Of a stretch of DNA of 64,000 nucleotides, positions 55,836 to 64,000 are shown piece by piece. Under the pieces are notes generated by a model, which did no database searches, was not told where the DNA came from, and was given only the letters and a program-made list of their open reading frames with translations. Position 1 is the first letter of the stretch. Each line of letters starts with the position of its first letter. This DNA comes from an uncultured Psychrosphaera sp. (GTDB taxonomy: Bacteria > Pseudomonadota > Gammaproteobacteria > Enterobacterales > Alteromonadaceae), in assembly GCF_947500655.1 (NCBI RefSeq), contig NZ_CANMSK010000018.1, positions 29,057-93,056 on the forward strand, given 5' to 3'. Both the position numbers and the translations under genes were made by a program.

Positions 55836-57764
55836 TTATTTGGTAAGTGACAACATTAAGTCGTTCATACGTTTTACAAATGAGCCAGGATCGTTAATTG
55901 TTCCACGCTCTGCCAATGTTGCTTGGTCTAATAAAACCTCAACCCATTGTTTGTATTGTTCTTCATCTTGAACTTGGTCAATATGTTTTACTAATTCGTG
56001 TTCCATATTCACTTCAAATACAGGTTTAACATCTGGAACTGGTTGTCCCATTTGTTTCATCATCTCAATCATTTGTGCACTCATATCTGAGCTATCAGTC
56101 ACAATACATGCTGGAGAATCTGTTAAACGATGGGAAACTTTAACGTCTTTAACATCTGCTGCAAGAACGCCTTTCATTCTAGCCACTGATGACTCAAATG
56201 TTTTGTCGGCTTCTTCTTGTGCTTTTTTAGTTTCTTCATCGTCCAAGTCGCCTAAGTCTAAGTCACCACGAGTAACTGATACTAACGATTTACCGTCAAA
56301 TTCATTAAGGTGTGATAATAACCACTCATCAATGCGATCGAACATAAGCACAACTTCGATGCCTTTCTTACGGAAGATCTCAAGTGCAGGATTATTTTTA
56401 GCCGCTTCGTATGAGTCAGCAACAATATAATAAATCTTATCTTGCCCTTCCTTCATACGTTCAACGTAATCAGCAAAACCAACAGACTGAGTTGCATCGT
56501 CATTGTGCGTTGAAGCAAAGCGTAATAATTTAGCAATAGCTTCTTTATTGACGATATCTTCTGCTGGACCTTCTTTTAACACTTGGCCAAACTCGTTCCA
56601 GAATACTTGATAATCTTCTTTATTATTTTTACCCATGCGGTCTAACATCTTCAGCACACGAGATGTACAACCTTTGCGTAATGTTTGCGTTACTTTATTG
56701 TCTTGTAGAATTTCACGCGATACGTTTAACGGTAAGTCATTTGAGTCAACTAAACCTTTAACAAAACGTAAGTAGGTTGGCATGAATTGCTCAGCGTCAT
56801 CCATAATGAATACACGTTGAACATATAATTTAAGGCCATGTTGCTTATCACGGTTCCATAAATCAAATGGGGCTTTTTTAGGAATATACAATAAAGATGT
56901 GTATTCACTTTTACCTTCAACTTTGTTGTGCGCCCAAGTCATTGGGTCGTCAAAGTCGTGGCTTATATGCTTGTAAAACTCTTGGTAATCTTTGTCTTCT
57001 AGTTCAGATTTATCTAAAGTCCAAAGTGCATCGGCTTTATTAATAACTTCCCATTCACCAGGGATTGCAGGAATTTTTTCGCCGTCTTCGCCTTCGCTTT
57101 CTGGTATTTCAGCTTTGAACATTTCTACTGGTGTAGAGATATGATCTGAATATTTTTTAATGATTTCACGAAGTTTATAATCGTTAGCAAATTCTTTTTC
57201 TTCTTCAGATAAGAACAAAGTAATTTCAGTACCACGAGTTTCTTTTGTGATAGTTTCTAAAGTGAAATCGCCTTCACCTTCACTTGTCCATTCAACACCT
57301 TCTGATGCACTTGCACCAGCTTTACGTGAACGAACAACTACTTTATCCGCAACAATAAATGCTGAGTAAAAACCAACACCAAATTGACCAATTAACTGAG
57401 AGTCTTTTGCTTTATCGCCTGATAAGTTTTTAAAGAAGTCAGCTGTACCAGATTTTGCAATCGTACCTAAATGCTCAGCAGCTTCCTCTTGAGTCATACC
57501 GATACCATTGTCATCAATAGTAATAGTATTTTTTTCTTCGTCAAAGCTAACACGTACGCGTAAGTGGCCGTCACCTTCGTATAAATCATTATTAGATAAT
57601 GCTTCAAAACGTAATTTATCTGATGCATCCGCCGCGTTTGAAATAAGTTCGCGTAAGAAGATCTCTTTGTTTGAATATAAAGAGTGGATCATCAATTGTA
57701 ATAATTGTTTTACTTCGGTTTGGAAACCGTGAGTTTGTTTACCTTGAGCAGCTGCTTCAGCCAT
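55836..57764 (-). CDS. htpG: Chaperone HtpG (Hsp90)
   Basis: A 642-residue Hsp90. The N-terminal ATPase has [28 protein letters not shown] and [17 protein letters not shown], and the middle and C-terminal domains are full-length. I start it at the ATG at 57764, with AGGAGA nine bases before it. A sigma-32-like promoter lies upstream (see 57839-57865), in keeping with heat-shock control. It sits between recR and adk. Confidence 0.97.
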   Translation of the reverse strand: MAEAAAQGKQTHGFQTEVKQLLQLMIHSLYSNKEIFLRELISNAADASDKLRFEALSNNDLYEGDGHLRVRVSFDEEKNTITIDDNGIGMTQEEAAEHLGTIAKSGTADFFKNLSGDKAKDSQLIGQFGVGFYSAFIVADKVVVRSRKAGASASEGVEWTSEGEGDFTLETITKETRGTEITLFLSEEEKEFANDYKLREIIKKYSDHISTPVEMFKAEIPESEGEDGEKIPAIPGEWEVINKADALWTLDKSELEDKDYQEFYKHISHDFDDPMTWAHNKVEGKSEYTSLLYIPKKAPFDLWNRDKQHGLKLYVQRVFIMDDAEQFMPTYLRFVKGLVDSNDLPLNVSREILQDNKVTQTLRKGCTSRVLKMLDRMGKNNKEDYQVFWNEFGQVLKEGPAEDIVNKEAIAKLLRFASTHNDDATQSVGFADYVERMKEGQDKIYYIVADSYEAAKNNPALEIFRKKGIEVVLMFDRIDEWLLSHLNEFDGKSLVSVTRGDLDLGDLDDEETKKAQEEADKTFESSVARMKGVLAADVKDVKVSHRLTDSPACIVTDSSDMSAQMIEMMKQMGQPVPDVKPVFEVNMEHELVKHIDQVQDEEQYKQWVEVLLDQATLAERGTINDPGSFVKRMNDLMLSLTK

Positions 57765-57838
57765 CTGTAAATCTCCTGTATTTATGTCTATCAAATTCAG
57801 CTTTGTCGTTATTCGAACTACTGAAACGTTGGTAACTT

Positions 57839-57865
57839 AATTGGAGCGTAAATTGGAAAATCAAG
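57839..57865 (-). promoter_or_regulatory. Predicted sigma-32 promoter of htpG
   Basis: On the minus strand CTTGAT (57865-57860) and CTCCAATT (57846-57839) are separated by 13 bases, close to the heat-shock consensus CTTGAA-N13-CCCCATNT. It lies 75-100 bases upstream of the start codon. Confidence 0.5.
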
Positions 57866-57941
57866 GGAGGAATGAAAGATAAGATGGTTATTTGTATTAA
57901 ATCTAACCATCTTATGATTTTGAATTTAAAACATTACAGGT

Positions 57942-58538
57942 TTAAAACTGTTTTCGCCCCATTAACGCATGGGTAATTGTTGAACTATCAACCATTTCTA
58001 ATTCGCCACCGACAGGAATACCGTGGGCAATTCGAGTGATGGAGATATTATGCGAGTTACAAATATCAGCAATGTAATGCGACGTAGCTTCGCCTTCGAC
58101 ACTTGGATTTAACGCAAGAATAACTTCACTAACGTGACCATTTTCTAACATTTTTTCCAATTGAAATAAACCAATCTCACTTGGCCCAACACCATCAATT
58201 GGTGACAAACAACCGTGCAATACAAAATATCGGCCACTAAATTGTGCACTTTGTTCTACAGCCGCTAAATCCGATGCGCTTTCCACAATACATAAAGTAC
58301 CGTCGATTGCGCGTTTAGCGTTTTGGCAAATACCACAAAGCTCTAATTCAGTGTAATTTCTGCACTCAGAGCATTGACCAATGTTATCCATAGCATCATT
58401 TAATACTACAGATAACTCTTTACCAGCTTGGCGCTTACGTTGTAATAAATGAAACGCCATGCGTTGAGCCGTTTTAGGCCCAACACCGGGTAAACATTGC
58501 AATTGCTCTATCAGATTTTCTAATAATGATTGGCTCAT
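57942..58538 (-). CDS. recR: Recombination mediator RecR
   Basis: A 198-residue protein that works with RecO (and RecF) to load RecA on gapped DNA. It has the helix-hairpin-helix segment [17 protein letters not shown], the Cys4 zinc finger ([16 protein letters not shown]) and a Toprim domain ending [14 protein letters not shown]. It lies 11 bases after ybaB, in the conserved dnaX-ybaB-recR order. Confidence 0.97.
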   Translation of the reverse strand: MSQSLLENLIEQLQCLPGVGPKTAQRMAFHLLQRKRQAGKELSVVLNDAMDNIGQCSECRNYTELELCGICQNAKRAIDGTLCIVESASDLAAVEQSAQFSGRYFVLHGCLSPIDGVGPSEIGLFQLEKMLENGHVSEVILALNPSVEGEATSHYIADICNSHNISITRIAHGIPVGGELEMVDSSTITHALMGRKQF

Positions 58539-58549
58539 AAATTAGCTAA

Positions 58550-58876
58550 TTAGAAAGGTAGTTTCATACCTGGAGGCATGCCCATGCCACCAGTTACTTT
58601 AACCATTTGCTCTTTGTTATTTTCTTCAACACGACGTACTGCATCATTAATTGCAGCAGCAACTAAGTCTTCTAGCATGTCTTTGTCGTCTTCCATTAAA
58701 GACTCGTCAATATCAACACGTTTAACGCTATGACTGCCTAACATAGTTACTTTTACAAGACCTGCGCCAGACTCACCAACAACTTCCATTTTAGCTAAGT
58801 CTTCTTGAACTTTAGCCATTTTGTCTTGCATTGCTTGGGCTTGCTTCATGATGTTGCCCATTCCGCCTTTAAACAT
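58550..58876 (-). CDS. ybaB: YbaB/EbfC nucleoid-associated protein
   Basis: A 108-residue dimeric DNA-binding protein of the YbaB/EbfC family. [20 protein letters not shown] and the conserved central beta-sheet ([18 protein letters not shown]) are typical, and the tail ends MPPGMKLPF. It is encoded between dnaX and recR. Confidence 0.96.
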   Translation of the reverse strand: MFKGGMGNIMKQAQAMQDKMAKVQEDLAKMEVVGESGAGLVKVTMLGSHSVKRVDIDESLMEDDKDMLEDLVAAAINDAVRRVEENNKEQMVKVTGGMGMPPGMKLPF

Positions 58877-58977
58877 AATCTTTCCTCAAATTTTAATACT
58901 AATAAGGTAACTGCCAATTTATATGGCCAGTTCATTAAATTACAAGTTCAAGCATTATAATTACTATTATGTGGTAA

Positions 58978-61122
58978 TTATAATGGTTTAATTGAACCTG
59001 CTACTATTCTTCCATCAAATTCTTGTACCAAAGTCTGCACCATAGGATCGGCATTGATACTTTCTTCGGCTCTTTGCTGTCTATTTTGATTAATATCTTT
59101 TTGAATTTCAGCTGGAGCTGCTTCCACCGATTCTGAACGCTTGATAACAAATTTACATTGCGGTGCTAAGTTTAATACAACGTCGTTTAACTCGGCTTCT
59201 GTTTTCTCATTTAACAAGTGCATAAACTCTTGTTTAACAACCAATTCAATACGGTCGTCAGTAATATCTACACTGCCATTTAAAGCTAGTTGTTTCGCTC
59301 TACCTGCCAAGTTAGAACGTTCAATTAATGATGCCCAAGAATCTACCTCATGTGCATACCTTACTTCTTCATGCTCTAACGGCATAAGCTCAGCTTTTGG
59401 CTGCAGGATAATTTCTTCTACAACTTTTGTAGGCTCAGTAACTGATGCTTGAGTATTTTCATCGGCTTTATTTTTTGTTTTTTGTTCAGCTGGAGTGACT
59501 TTAGATAAGTCTGGATTTAACTCGGTGTTTGACAAGCCATCAAAACCACGAGCTGCAAGAATAGCCATCACAGGACTGTCTAATTCGTCCGAGTCGATTA
59601 ATGGCTCAAAGATTTCAGTTTCAGGTGTATTAGTTTGTGTACTTTGTTCTTCAACAGCCTGAGTAGGTTCAACTTGGTTTTCAAAGTCACGGCTATCAAA
59701 ATCAGTGCTAGCAAAATCATTAGACTCGAGGGATTGCCCTTCAAAGCCTTGGCTTTGTGCCATATCTTGATAAAAGTTTTGCTGTGCTAATAACTCGTCT
59801 TCAGTAATTTCATTTGTTGCATCCGTTACATTAGCAACAAGAGTTTGAGATCCAGCACTAGTTGTAGCGTCTTGTATAACTGGCTTGGCTGGTTGCTCTA
59901 TTAATTCAGGCTCTGGGCTAACAACTTCTTTCAGAACTGGTTTTTGTGCCAATTTTTGTAACGGCTCAGAAACCGGAGTTTCAACTCTTGGGATATTTAT
60001 TTCAGAGTTTTTTTTTAACGGTAATTCTGAAAAATCTGTCACAGGCTTAAACGCTAACATTCTTAAACAGATCATTTCAAAACTAGCATAAGGGTCTGAG
60101 CTTATTTTTAAATCTCGTTTCCCTTGTAGCAGTATTTGATAATAAACTTGCACTTCTTGTGGTGTTAATTTTGTCGCTACTGTCTTAATAAACTCACTAA
60201 TATTTTGATTTAATTGCGCTGCGTTTGGCATGATTTGAGTTAGCGCAATTTGGTGACAAACGCTAAGTAAGTCATCTAAAACTTTTTCAATATCTGGATT
60301 TTGTTTTGTTAAACGAGAAAATTCACTAACTAAACCGTCAGCATCACTATTTAATATTGCAGCCAATATATTCTGGCTCCAACTAATATCAACGGTACCC
60401 ATCATATGCTGAACAACATCTAAAGTAACGTTTTGTCCAGACTGAGCAATAGCTTGGTCAGTCAAACTTAAACCGTCGCGCATACTGCCTTTAGCGTATT
60501 TAGCTAACAACTCAAGCGCTTCTTGTTCAAACGGTAATTGCTCTGCTTGCATAATTCTAACAAGCTGCTCAGATATTTGTTTTATCGATAAGGCTTGTAA
60601 ATTAAATTGTAAACATCGGGATAAAATAGTGACAGGTAATTTTTGAGGATCGGTTGTCGCTAATAAAAACTTAACGTGCTCAGGCGGCTCTTCCAACGTT
60701 TTTAATAACGCATTAAAGCTGTGCCTAGATAACATATGTACTTCATCTATTAGGTAGACTTTATAACGGCCTCGTGTAGGCGCGTATTGTACATTATCAA
60801 GTATTTCTCTGGTGTCGCCTACTTTGGTTCTTGATGCTGCATCAATTTCGATTAGATCGACAAATCGTCCAGCATCTACATCTAAACAAGTTCCGCACTG
60901 ACCACAAGGCTCAGCTGAAATACCCGTTTCGCAATTTAAACTTTTAGCAAAAATACGAGCGATTGTTGTTTTACCAACACCGCGGGTTCCCGTAAATAAA
61001 TACGCATGGTGCAGTCTTTGATTAGTTAAGCCGTTTATTAATGCGGCTTTAACATGTTCTTGACCAACTAACTCAGCGAATTTTGCAGGACGCCATTTAC
61101 GTGCGAGAACTTGATAACTCAT
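58978..61122 (-). CDS. dnaX: DNA polymerase III tau/gamma subunit
   Basis: A 714-residue clamp-loader ATPase. The P-loop GTRGVGKTT is at 45-53, zinc Cys are 64, 73, 76 and 79, and Walker B is LIDEVHML. A linker rich in Gln, Glu and Pro (about 385-560) precedes the tau-specific C-terminal domain that binds the polymerase. Codons L369-K370-K371-N372 contain nine A in a row; a -1 shift there reads Lys-Leu-stop, giving a 373-residue gamma-like product (domains I-III). The gene lies between apt and ybaB. Confidence 0.96.
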   Translation of the reverse strand: MSYQVLARKWRPAKFAELVGQEHVKAALINGLTNQRLHHAYLFTGTRGVGKTTIARIFAKSLNCETGISAEPCGQCGTCLDVDAGRFVDLIEIDAASRTKVGDTREILDNVQYAPTRGRYKVYLIDEVHMLSRHSFNALLKTLEEPPEHVKFLLATTDPQKLPVTILSRCLQFNLQALSIKQISEQLVRIMQAEQLPFEQEALELLAKYAKGSMRDGLSLTDQAIAQSGQNVTLDVVQHMMGTVDISWSQNILAAILNSDADGLVSEFSRLTKQNPDIEKVLDDLLSVCHQIALTQIMPNAAQLNQNISEFIKTVATKLTPQEVQVYYQILLQGKRDLKISSDPYASFEMICLRMLAFKPVTDFSELPLKKNSEINIPRVETPVSEPLQKLAQKPVLKEVVSPEPELIEQPAKPVIQDATTSAGSQTLVANVTDATNEITEDELLAQQNFYQDMAQSQGFEGQSLESNDFASTDFDSRDFENQVEPTQAVEEQSTQTNTPETEIFEPLIDSDELDSPVMAILAARGFDGLSNTELNPDLSKVTPAEQKTKNKADENTQASVTEPTKVVEEIILQPKAELMPLEHEEVRYAHEVDSWASLIERSNLAGRAKQLALNGSVDITDDRIELVVKQEFMHLLNEKTEAELNDVVLNLAPQCKFVIKRSESVEAAPAEIQKDINQNRQQRAEESINADPMVQTLVQEFDGRIVAGSIKPL

Positions 61123-61140
61123 TTAGATTAACCTTTTAAG

Positions 61141-61674
61141 CTATTCGCCATCAAACTCAGTTAATGAATAACTATTGATATCCAGCTTATTTAATCTTTC
61201 TTCACCGCCTAATGCAGGCAAGTTAACAACAAAACAAGCGTCATTAACGGTAGCGCCTAATTGACGAATTAAAGATGTAGTTGCTTCAATCGTACCACCA
61301 GTTGCTAATAAATCATCAACCATAAGTACTTTATCTTTTGCTGTTAATGCATCAGTATGAATCTGCATCGTATCAGTTCCATATTCCAACTGATAATCTT
61401 GAGAGATAACTTCACGAGGTAATTTACCCGGTTTTCTTACCGGAATAAATGGAACACCCATTTTTAATGCTAATGGCGCGCCAAAAATAAACCCACGAGC
61501 CTCAGTACCTACAATTGCAGTAATACCTTGATCTTTATATTTGGTTTCAAATAATTCAATGGTCTTAGCAAACGCTTCAGCGTTTTGCATTAATGACGTT
61601 ACATCACGGAACATTATGCCCGGTTTTGGATAATCTGGAATTGTTTTTATATTATTTTTTATTAAATCTAACAT
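61141..61674 (-). CDS. apt: Adenine phosphoribosyltransferase
   Basis: A 177-residue salvage enzyme making AMP from adenine and PRPP. The PRPP motif [13 protein letters not shown] is intact, and [14 protein letters not shown] and [16 protein letters not shown] fit the family. Its stop lies 18 bases before the dnaX start, so the two are likely co-transcribed. Confidence 0.97.
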   Translation of the reverse strand: MLDLIKNNIKTIPDYPKPGIMFRDVTSLMQNAEAFAKTIELFETKYKDQGITAIVGTEARGFIFGAPLALKMGVPFIPVRKPGKLPREVISQDYQLEYGTDTMQIHTDALTAKDKVLMVDDLLATGGTIEATTSLIRQLGATVNDACFVVNLPALGGEERLNKLDINSYSLTEFDGE

Positions 61675-61778
61675 GCTTACCTAAATACTAATGACACTCT
61701 TAATCTTATGCCCCTAGTATGACAGATTGACTGCAACGGAAAAACCTTTGATAGGATTTATTTAATAATTATAAAGTT

Positions 61779-62534
61779 CTAATTCTGCGCTACTTTAGTC
61801 ATTGCCGTGATTAGATTTAATTGGATGAATTTAGGCAAGGCATTATCTAGAAAATCTAACATTTTGGACTTAGTAAAACTTCCATTTAATGTAGCTAACT
61901 CTAATACCAGTTGAGCTTTAGTTATGCCTTTATTTTGTTGCAAAATTTGCAACATGAACACTGTTAATTGATCGACCAAAATAAATTTAACATCATATGC
62001 TTTATCTCTGTAAACAACTAAAGCGGTTAACTCTGGCTTAATATCTTTAACATTCTTTGCCGATATAGTGTGAACTGGATAATTATACATCAAAGGACTA
62101 CACAGGTTTGTAAGTGCTAACATAGATTCAGCATTGCATTCTTTAAGCTTGATATGTTCTTGCTCAAACTTAACGCCAAGATCTAACTCAACCCATTCAT
62201 AATGAGTTAATTCAGCTAAGAACGGAAACTGAGGAAAATCATGTTGAACGTTAAGCAAAAAAGCCAAGAACTCTTGTGATATTTCAATAAAGTGAGGTGT
62301 TTCACACTCAGCTTCTTTAAAGAATCGTCTTACTAATGCAAGCCATTGCTTTTCACCTAAAATACTTTTAACGACTGGAAAAGCTGTACTACAAAATCCT
62401 TCAATATTATTAAAAAACAATTCTTGATAAATAGTTACGCGTCTTGGTTCAACGCCTTTTACCTTCCCTTTTCCAGAGCGAATAACATCAGTTAGTTCAG
62501 TTTGAATTTGTTTAAGTGATTTAAGCTGAGGCAT
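61779..62534 (-). CDS. hvfC: HvfC-like DUF2063 partner of MNIO oxidase
   Basis: A 251-residue protein of the DUF2063 (HvfC/BufC) family. The N-terminal part has YQELFFNNIEGFCSTAFPVV and ALVRRFFKEAECETPHFIEI, which are typical, and the last 60 residues form a winged-helix-like domain (ITKAQLVLELATLNGSF). These proteins bind the precursor peptide and deliver it to the DUF692 oxidase. I start at the ATG at 62534, which overlaps the oxidase stop by 14 bases, so they are translationally coupled. No precursor gene is adjacent. Confidence 0.88.
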   Translation of the reverse strand: MPQLKSLKQIQTELTDVIRSGKGKVKGVEPRRVTIYQELFFNNIEGFCSTAFPVVKSILGEKQWLALVRRFFKEAECETPHFIEISQEFLAFLLNVQHDFPQFPFLAELTHYEWVELDLGVKFEQEHIKLKECNAESMLALTNLCSPLMYNYPVHTISAKNVKDIKPELTALVVYRDKAYDVKFILVDQLTVFMLQILQQNKGITKAQLVLELATLNGSFTKSKMLDFLDNALPKFIQLNLITAMTKVAQN

Positions 62535-63393
62535 GAACACACCCCTTAGCAATAAGCGACTCATAACGTTTCTGCAGCTGCTTAATAGTATCAACTTCAG
62601 TAAATAGTTCATCAAGCGCTGGAATATTAAAGTCACGTTCTAACAAAGTGGGAAATACACCATGTTGTTTATAAGCATGTTCAAGTAAATCCCAAACAGG
62701 CTGTATAACATCACTTCCGTGTGTATCAATTTTTAAATCATCCGCCTCATCATAATGGCCTGCAATGTGACCATACAAGATACGTTCAGGTGGCAATCCA
62801 TCAATAAATTTTTTGCCATCATACTTATGATTAATAGAATTAACATATACGTTGTTAACATCTAATAACAAATGGCAATCAGCCTCAGCTAATATAGCGT
62901 TGGTAAATTCTAATTCTGTTAATTCACTAGATTGGCTTAAATAAGCTGAGACATTTTCAATCGCAATTTTTTGCTCAAGAATATCCTGCACTTGCTTGAT
63001 ACGCGCAGCAACATAGTGAACCGCCTCTTGCGTAAAAGGAATAGGCATTAAGTCATACATATGACCGCCAGCAGAGCAGTAACTTAGATGTTCACTGTAG
63101 TGTTTTATATTAAATTTACGCATGAACTGGCCAACTTCTTTTACAAAGTTAACATCAAGGGGATCCGGACTTCCTAACGACAACGATAAACCATGAATAA
63201 CCATATTATGCTGTGATGATACTTGAGCAAATAAGTTTTGGTATTTACCACCAAGACGCATCCAGTTTTCAGGGGCAACTTCCATAAAGTCGACTTTATC
63301 TGTAGTTATCAAATCTAGATCTGACTCCATCTCACGACGAAAACCAAGACCGGCACCACCCACTAATGCATTGTTATTCATTATTGTTGTCAT
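62521..63393 (-). CDS. hvfB: HvfB-like DUF692 multinuclear iron oxidase (MNIO)
   Basis: A 290-residue TIM-barrel protein of the DUF692 (MNIO) family. Conserved metal-site segments are visible: VIHGLSLSLG, HYSEHLSY, AIENVSAYL, LLDVNNVYVNS, ILYGHIAGH and LLERDFNIP. Known members (MbnB, HvfB, BufB, ChrH) use two or three irons and O2 to modify Cys in ribosomal peptides to oxazolone/thioamide and related groups. DUF2063 follows directly. The best precursor candidate in this window is the EGKCG peptide at 4003-4344, about 57 kb away. Confidence 0.92.
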   Translation of the reverse strand: MTTIMNNNALVGGAGLGFRREMESDLDLITTDKVDFMEVAPENWMRLGGKYQNLFAQVSSQHNMVIHGLSLSLGSPDPLDVNFVKEVGQFMRKFNIKHYSEHLSYCSAGGHMYDLMPIPFTQEAVHYVAARIKQVQDILEQKIAIENVSAYLSQSSELTELEFTNAILAEADCHLLLDVNNVYVNSINHKYDGKKFIDGLPPERILYGHIAGHYDEADDLKIDTHGSDVIQPVWDLLEHAYKQHGVFPTLLERDFNIPALDELFTEVDTIKQLQKRYESLIAKGCVHASA

Positions 63394-63639
63394 TCACTTT
63401 CAATAAAACTAACTGTGTTGAATTATAGTAATAAGAACAGACAATACGGTAAAAACTTTCGGAAGAACATATTAATAAAAGAATTAGTGGCTAAAAGGAT
63501 AGTGGTATTTGCTTGATTAGTACGTAAGGATGGAGAACTTTAACAGCACCTCCTCCAATTGAATCATTTTATGTGTCTAAAACATAACATAGGCTAAACC
63601 TAGTCTATGCTTATTTAAACAATAAAATAGGAGGCAACT

Positions 63640-63837
63640 ATGCCCCAATTTAAATGTAAAATCCCTCTTTATAAGGACGATGTAGTAAAGACTGAAATAG
63701 TTGAAGCTGACAACGAAGTTGATGCAAAAGAAAATGTAGCTTTGTTGCCACAAGTGACTGACAGAAACCCTACCTCATCTAATTCTGTTGATGCAGTAAG
63801 CATTGCTACTATCACATGCGAGTTATATGAAGAGTAA
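63640..63837 (+). CDS. Small protein of unknown function
   Basis: A 65-residue protein with a perfect AGGAGG Shine-Dalgarno six to eleven bases before the ATG, which makes it a credible expressed gene. It begins with a strand-rich segment (PQFKCKIPLYKDDVVKTEIV), then an acidic helix (EADNEVDAKENVALL), and ends in a second strand region with Cys near residue 60. I do not recognise the family. It points towards the 5S rRNA gene and is divergent from the hvfB-like gene. Confidence 0.65.
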   Translation: MPQFKCKIPLYKDDVVKTEIVEADNEVDAKENVALLPQVTDRNPTSSNSVDAVSIATITCELYEE

Positions 63838-63923
63838 CTTAGAATAAGGTATATCCAACCGCGTATTGTTGCTTATCTCTTGCTCCAAACTAGTTTCTCG
63901 AAGCTGTTTTCAAACGCTAAATA

Positions 63924-63958
63924 GCAAAAAACCCGTCAATCTTACGATCAACGGGTTT
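63924..63958 (-). terminator. Terminator of the rRNA operon
   Basis: On the minus strand AAACCCGT and ACGGGTTT form a stem followed by TTTTTTGC, just after the 5S rRNA 3' end. Confidence 0.92.
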
Positions 63959-63967
63959 CTCTAATAG

Positions 63968-64000
63968 GAGTCTGGCGGTGAGCTACTCTCGCATGGCGAC
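63968..64000 (-). rRNA. rrf: 5S rRNA, 3' end only
   Basis: The last 33 bases, read on the minus strand, are GTCGCCATGCGAGAGTAGCT and then CACCGCCAGACTC, matching the 3' end of gammaproteobacterial 5S rRNA (helix I and IV side). The rest of the rRNA operon lies beyond the window. Confidence 0.9.

Overview
The window looks like chromosomal DNA of a marine, AT-rich gammaproteobacterium, most likely Alteromonadales (Colwelliaceae or a relative). The reasons are the conserved gene orders apt-dnaX-ybaB-recR-htpG-adk and murJ-ribF-ileS-lspA-fkpB-ispH-minor pilins, the AcnB, Dgt, YigZ and DUF2058 genes, and the many extracellular peptidases and TonB-type functions. The genus is inferred from general protein resemblance only.

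Layout. 0-5 kb: the start of acnB (minus strand, cut by the window edge), a block of degenerate repeats, a second larger AcnB-type aconitase, then a small exported Lys/Cys-rich peptide of HvfA type and a degenerate GGDEF protein. 5-12 kb: tyrS, an S10 peptidase, dgt, a MITE-like palindromic element, yigZ, an unknown gene and a one-domain voltage-gated cation channel. 13-17 kb: an arsenate-resistance operon (ArsC-ArsR fusion, dual-specificity-type phosphatase, GAPDH, ArsJ) followed by a heptanucleotide tandem repeat. 17-24 kb: DUF2058 protein, M14 peptidase, outer-membrane barrel, lipoproteins, creA and a coiled-coil membrane protein, with a scar holding a copy of the creA 3' end. 24-29 kb: a PemK-like toxin, two tandem unknown paralogues, and a His-rich TonB receptor with a Cys-rich exported protein. 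29-42 kb: BCAT, a TPR-GGDEF cyclase, lipoprotein and membrane proteins, an RND pump pair, a second palindromic element, aspartoacylase, an S9 peptidase and an ISAs1 transposase remnant. 42-64 kb: a minor pilin cluster without pilY1, then housekeeping blocks ending in an HvfB/HvfC (DUF692/DUF2063) pair, a 65-residue unknown gene and the 3' end of a 5S rRNA gene.

The most interesting link is between the two ends. The peptide at 4.0-4.3 kb carries six Glu-X-Lys-Cys-Gly motifs behind a signal peptide, as expected of an HvfA-type RiPP precursor. The only DUF692 (MNIO) oxidase and DUF2063 partner in the window lie about 57 kb away. This suggests a split RiPP metallophore or copper-binding peptide system that a neighbourhood search would miss. 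Other points of interest are the ArsJ cassette with a fused ArsC-ArsR regulator and an extra phosphatase, a run of nine A residues in dnaX followed by an immediate -1 frame stop, and a pilin operon lacking pilY1.
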